DNA of 64,000 nt, taken from assembly GCF_029893585.1 (NCBI RefSeq), contig NZ_JARXYX010000007.1, forward strand, positions 62,001-126,000. Reading direction: 5' to 3'. The notes under the pieces are model-generated. The model did no database searches. It saw nothing but the letters and a program-made list of their open reading frames with translations, and had not been told where the DNA came from. The DNA is from Streptomyces sp. LBL. Lineage in GTDB: Bacteria; Actinomycetota; Actinomycetes; Streptomycetales; Streptomycetaceae. Both the position numbers and the translations under genes were made by a program. Numbering within the stretch: position 1 is the stretch's first letter; every line of letters starts with the position of its first letter. Shown here piece by piece: positions 63,826-64,000 of the stretch.

Positions 63826-64000
63826 GTGGCTTGGCTACGCCGAAAGAAGCGGGTGAATGCCGGCATGGGCGAGCCCGCGCAGCAGGTCGCGGCTCGCGCA
63901 GCACAGCTCGCGCTCGCCGACTTGGCCCCGCTGGTATGGGCGTACAGTGACAGGGAGTACGGCCTGGAGCTGATCGTTGGGGAGGCCGTCGAGCACAGCG
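63826..64000 (+). CDS. Unknown protein, N-terminal part only
   Basis: 58 codons of a plus-strand frame run off the right edge: a basic start (VAWLRRKKRVNAG), then helical AARAAQLALADLAPLVWAYSDREYG. The GTG at 63826 is preceded by GAGAGGAGCGGG. Too little is present to name a family. Confidence 0.6.
   Translation, partial: MAWLRRKKRVNAGMGEPAQQVAARAAQLALADLAPLVWAYSDREYGLELIVGEAVEHS

Larger units (their letters stand above)
52031..64000. mobile_element. Integrative element inserted at tRNA-Thr, right end not in window
   Basis: From the tRNA 3' end onward the gene content changes to integrase, excisionase-like protein, recombinase remnant, ParB-like, DUF488 and unknown proteins, with AT-rich promoter islands not seen to the left. 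The integrase gene abuts and reads toward the tRNA, the usual arrangement for actinomycete integrative elements. I did not find a second copy of the tRNA 3' end within the window, so the far attachment site is presumably beyond 64,000. No conjugation (FtsK-like) gene is visible here. Confidence 0.75.

Overview
This is a high-GC actinobacterial chromosome segment, almost certainly Streptomyces. The evidence is the WhiB-like regulator WblA, BldG with its anti-sigma partner, a Crp regulator, the helicase-linked Tad secretion cluster, a lysine-tailed topoisomerase I, heavy GTG/TTG start use and G/C-rich third codon positions. From memory, the order of the conserved genes from 1 to about 51.8 kb matches the S. 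coelicolor block around wblA, crp, acsA, bldG and topA, read in the opposite direction. I could not check this.

Layout, left to right. 1-9.7 kb: a partial class A penicillin-binding protein, wblA, two overlapping ArsA/GET3-like ATPases, a four-gene run (DUF4177, RidA, NUDIX, metallo-beta-lactamase fold), a nucleotidyltransferase gene split by an in-frame stop, and crp. 10-16.6 kb: nth, a CoA-type NUDIX hydrolase, a MarP-like membrane serine protease, an epoxide-hydrolase-like enzyme, a holin-X-like membrane protein and nhaA. 16.7-25.3 kb: acsA, a SulP transporter fused to beta-carbonic anhydrase, a deacetylase-like lipoprotein, a ParA/CooC-type ATPase and a degenerate Fic-like protein. 25.7-36.3 kb: a HAD phosphatase, a Tad/Flp-type operon (TadZ, TadA, TadB, TadC, Flp-like pilin, TadE, TadE-like), a convergent DECH-box helicase, then bldG and its anti-sigma partner. 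36.5-51.8 kb: a proton-pumping pyrophosphatase, a lipoprotein, a methyltransferase, topA, an MFS-thymidylate kinase fusion, holB and a secreted S33 peptidase.

At 51,954 a tRNA-Thr(CGT) marks the edge of an integrated element that runs to the end of the window. It carries a tyrosine integrase directed at the tRNA, an excisionase-like HTH protein, a serine-recombinase remnant without its catalytic domain, a ParB-like protein, a DUF488 protein, several unknown proteins and two tandem paralogues, one frameshifted. Inside it lies the most interesting candidate system: a compact minus-strand operon of XRE regulator, ImmA/IrrE metallopeptidase, seven-helix DUF6545/MAB_1171c-type membrane protein and cytochrome P450. 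It is preceded by three helically phased direct repeats that look like an operator. I infer a signal-responsive derepression module with an oxidative output.

Two patterns cross gene boundaries. Short tandem repeats repeatedly copy gene ends or starts (the 506-residue ATPase, ridA, crp, the epoxide-hydrolase-like gene, tadA, tadB). Many genes have a TANNNT box 6-8 bases before the start codon and no ribosome binding site, as expected of leaderless transcripts.
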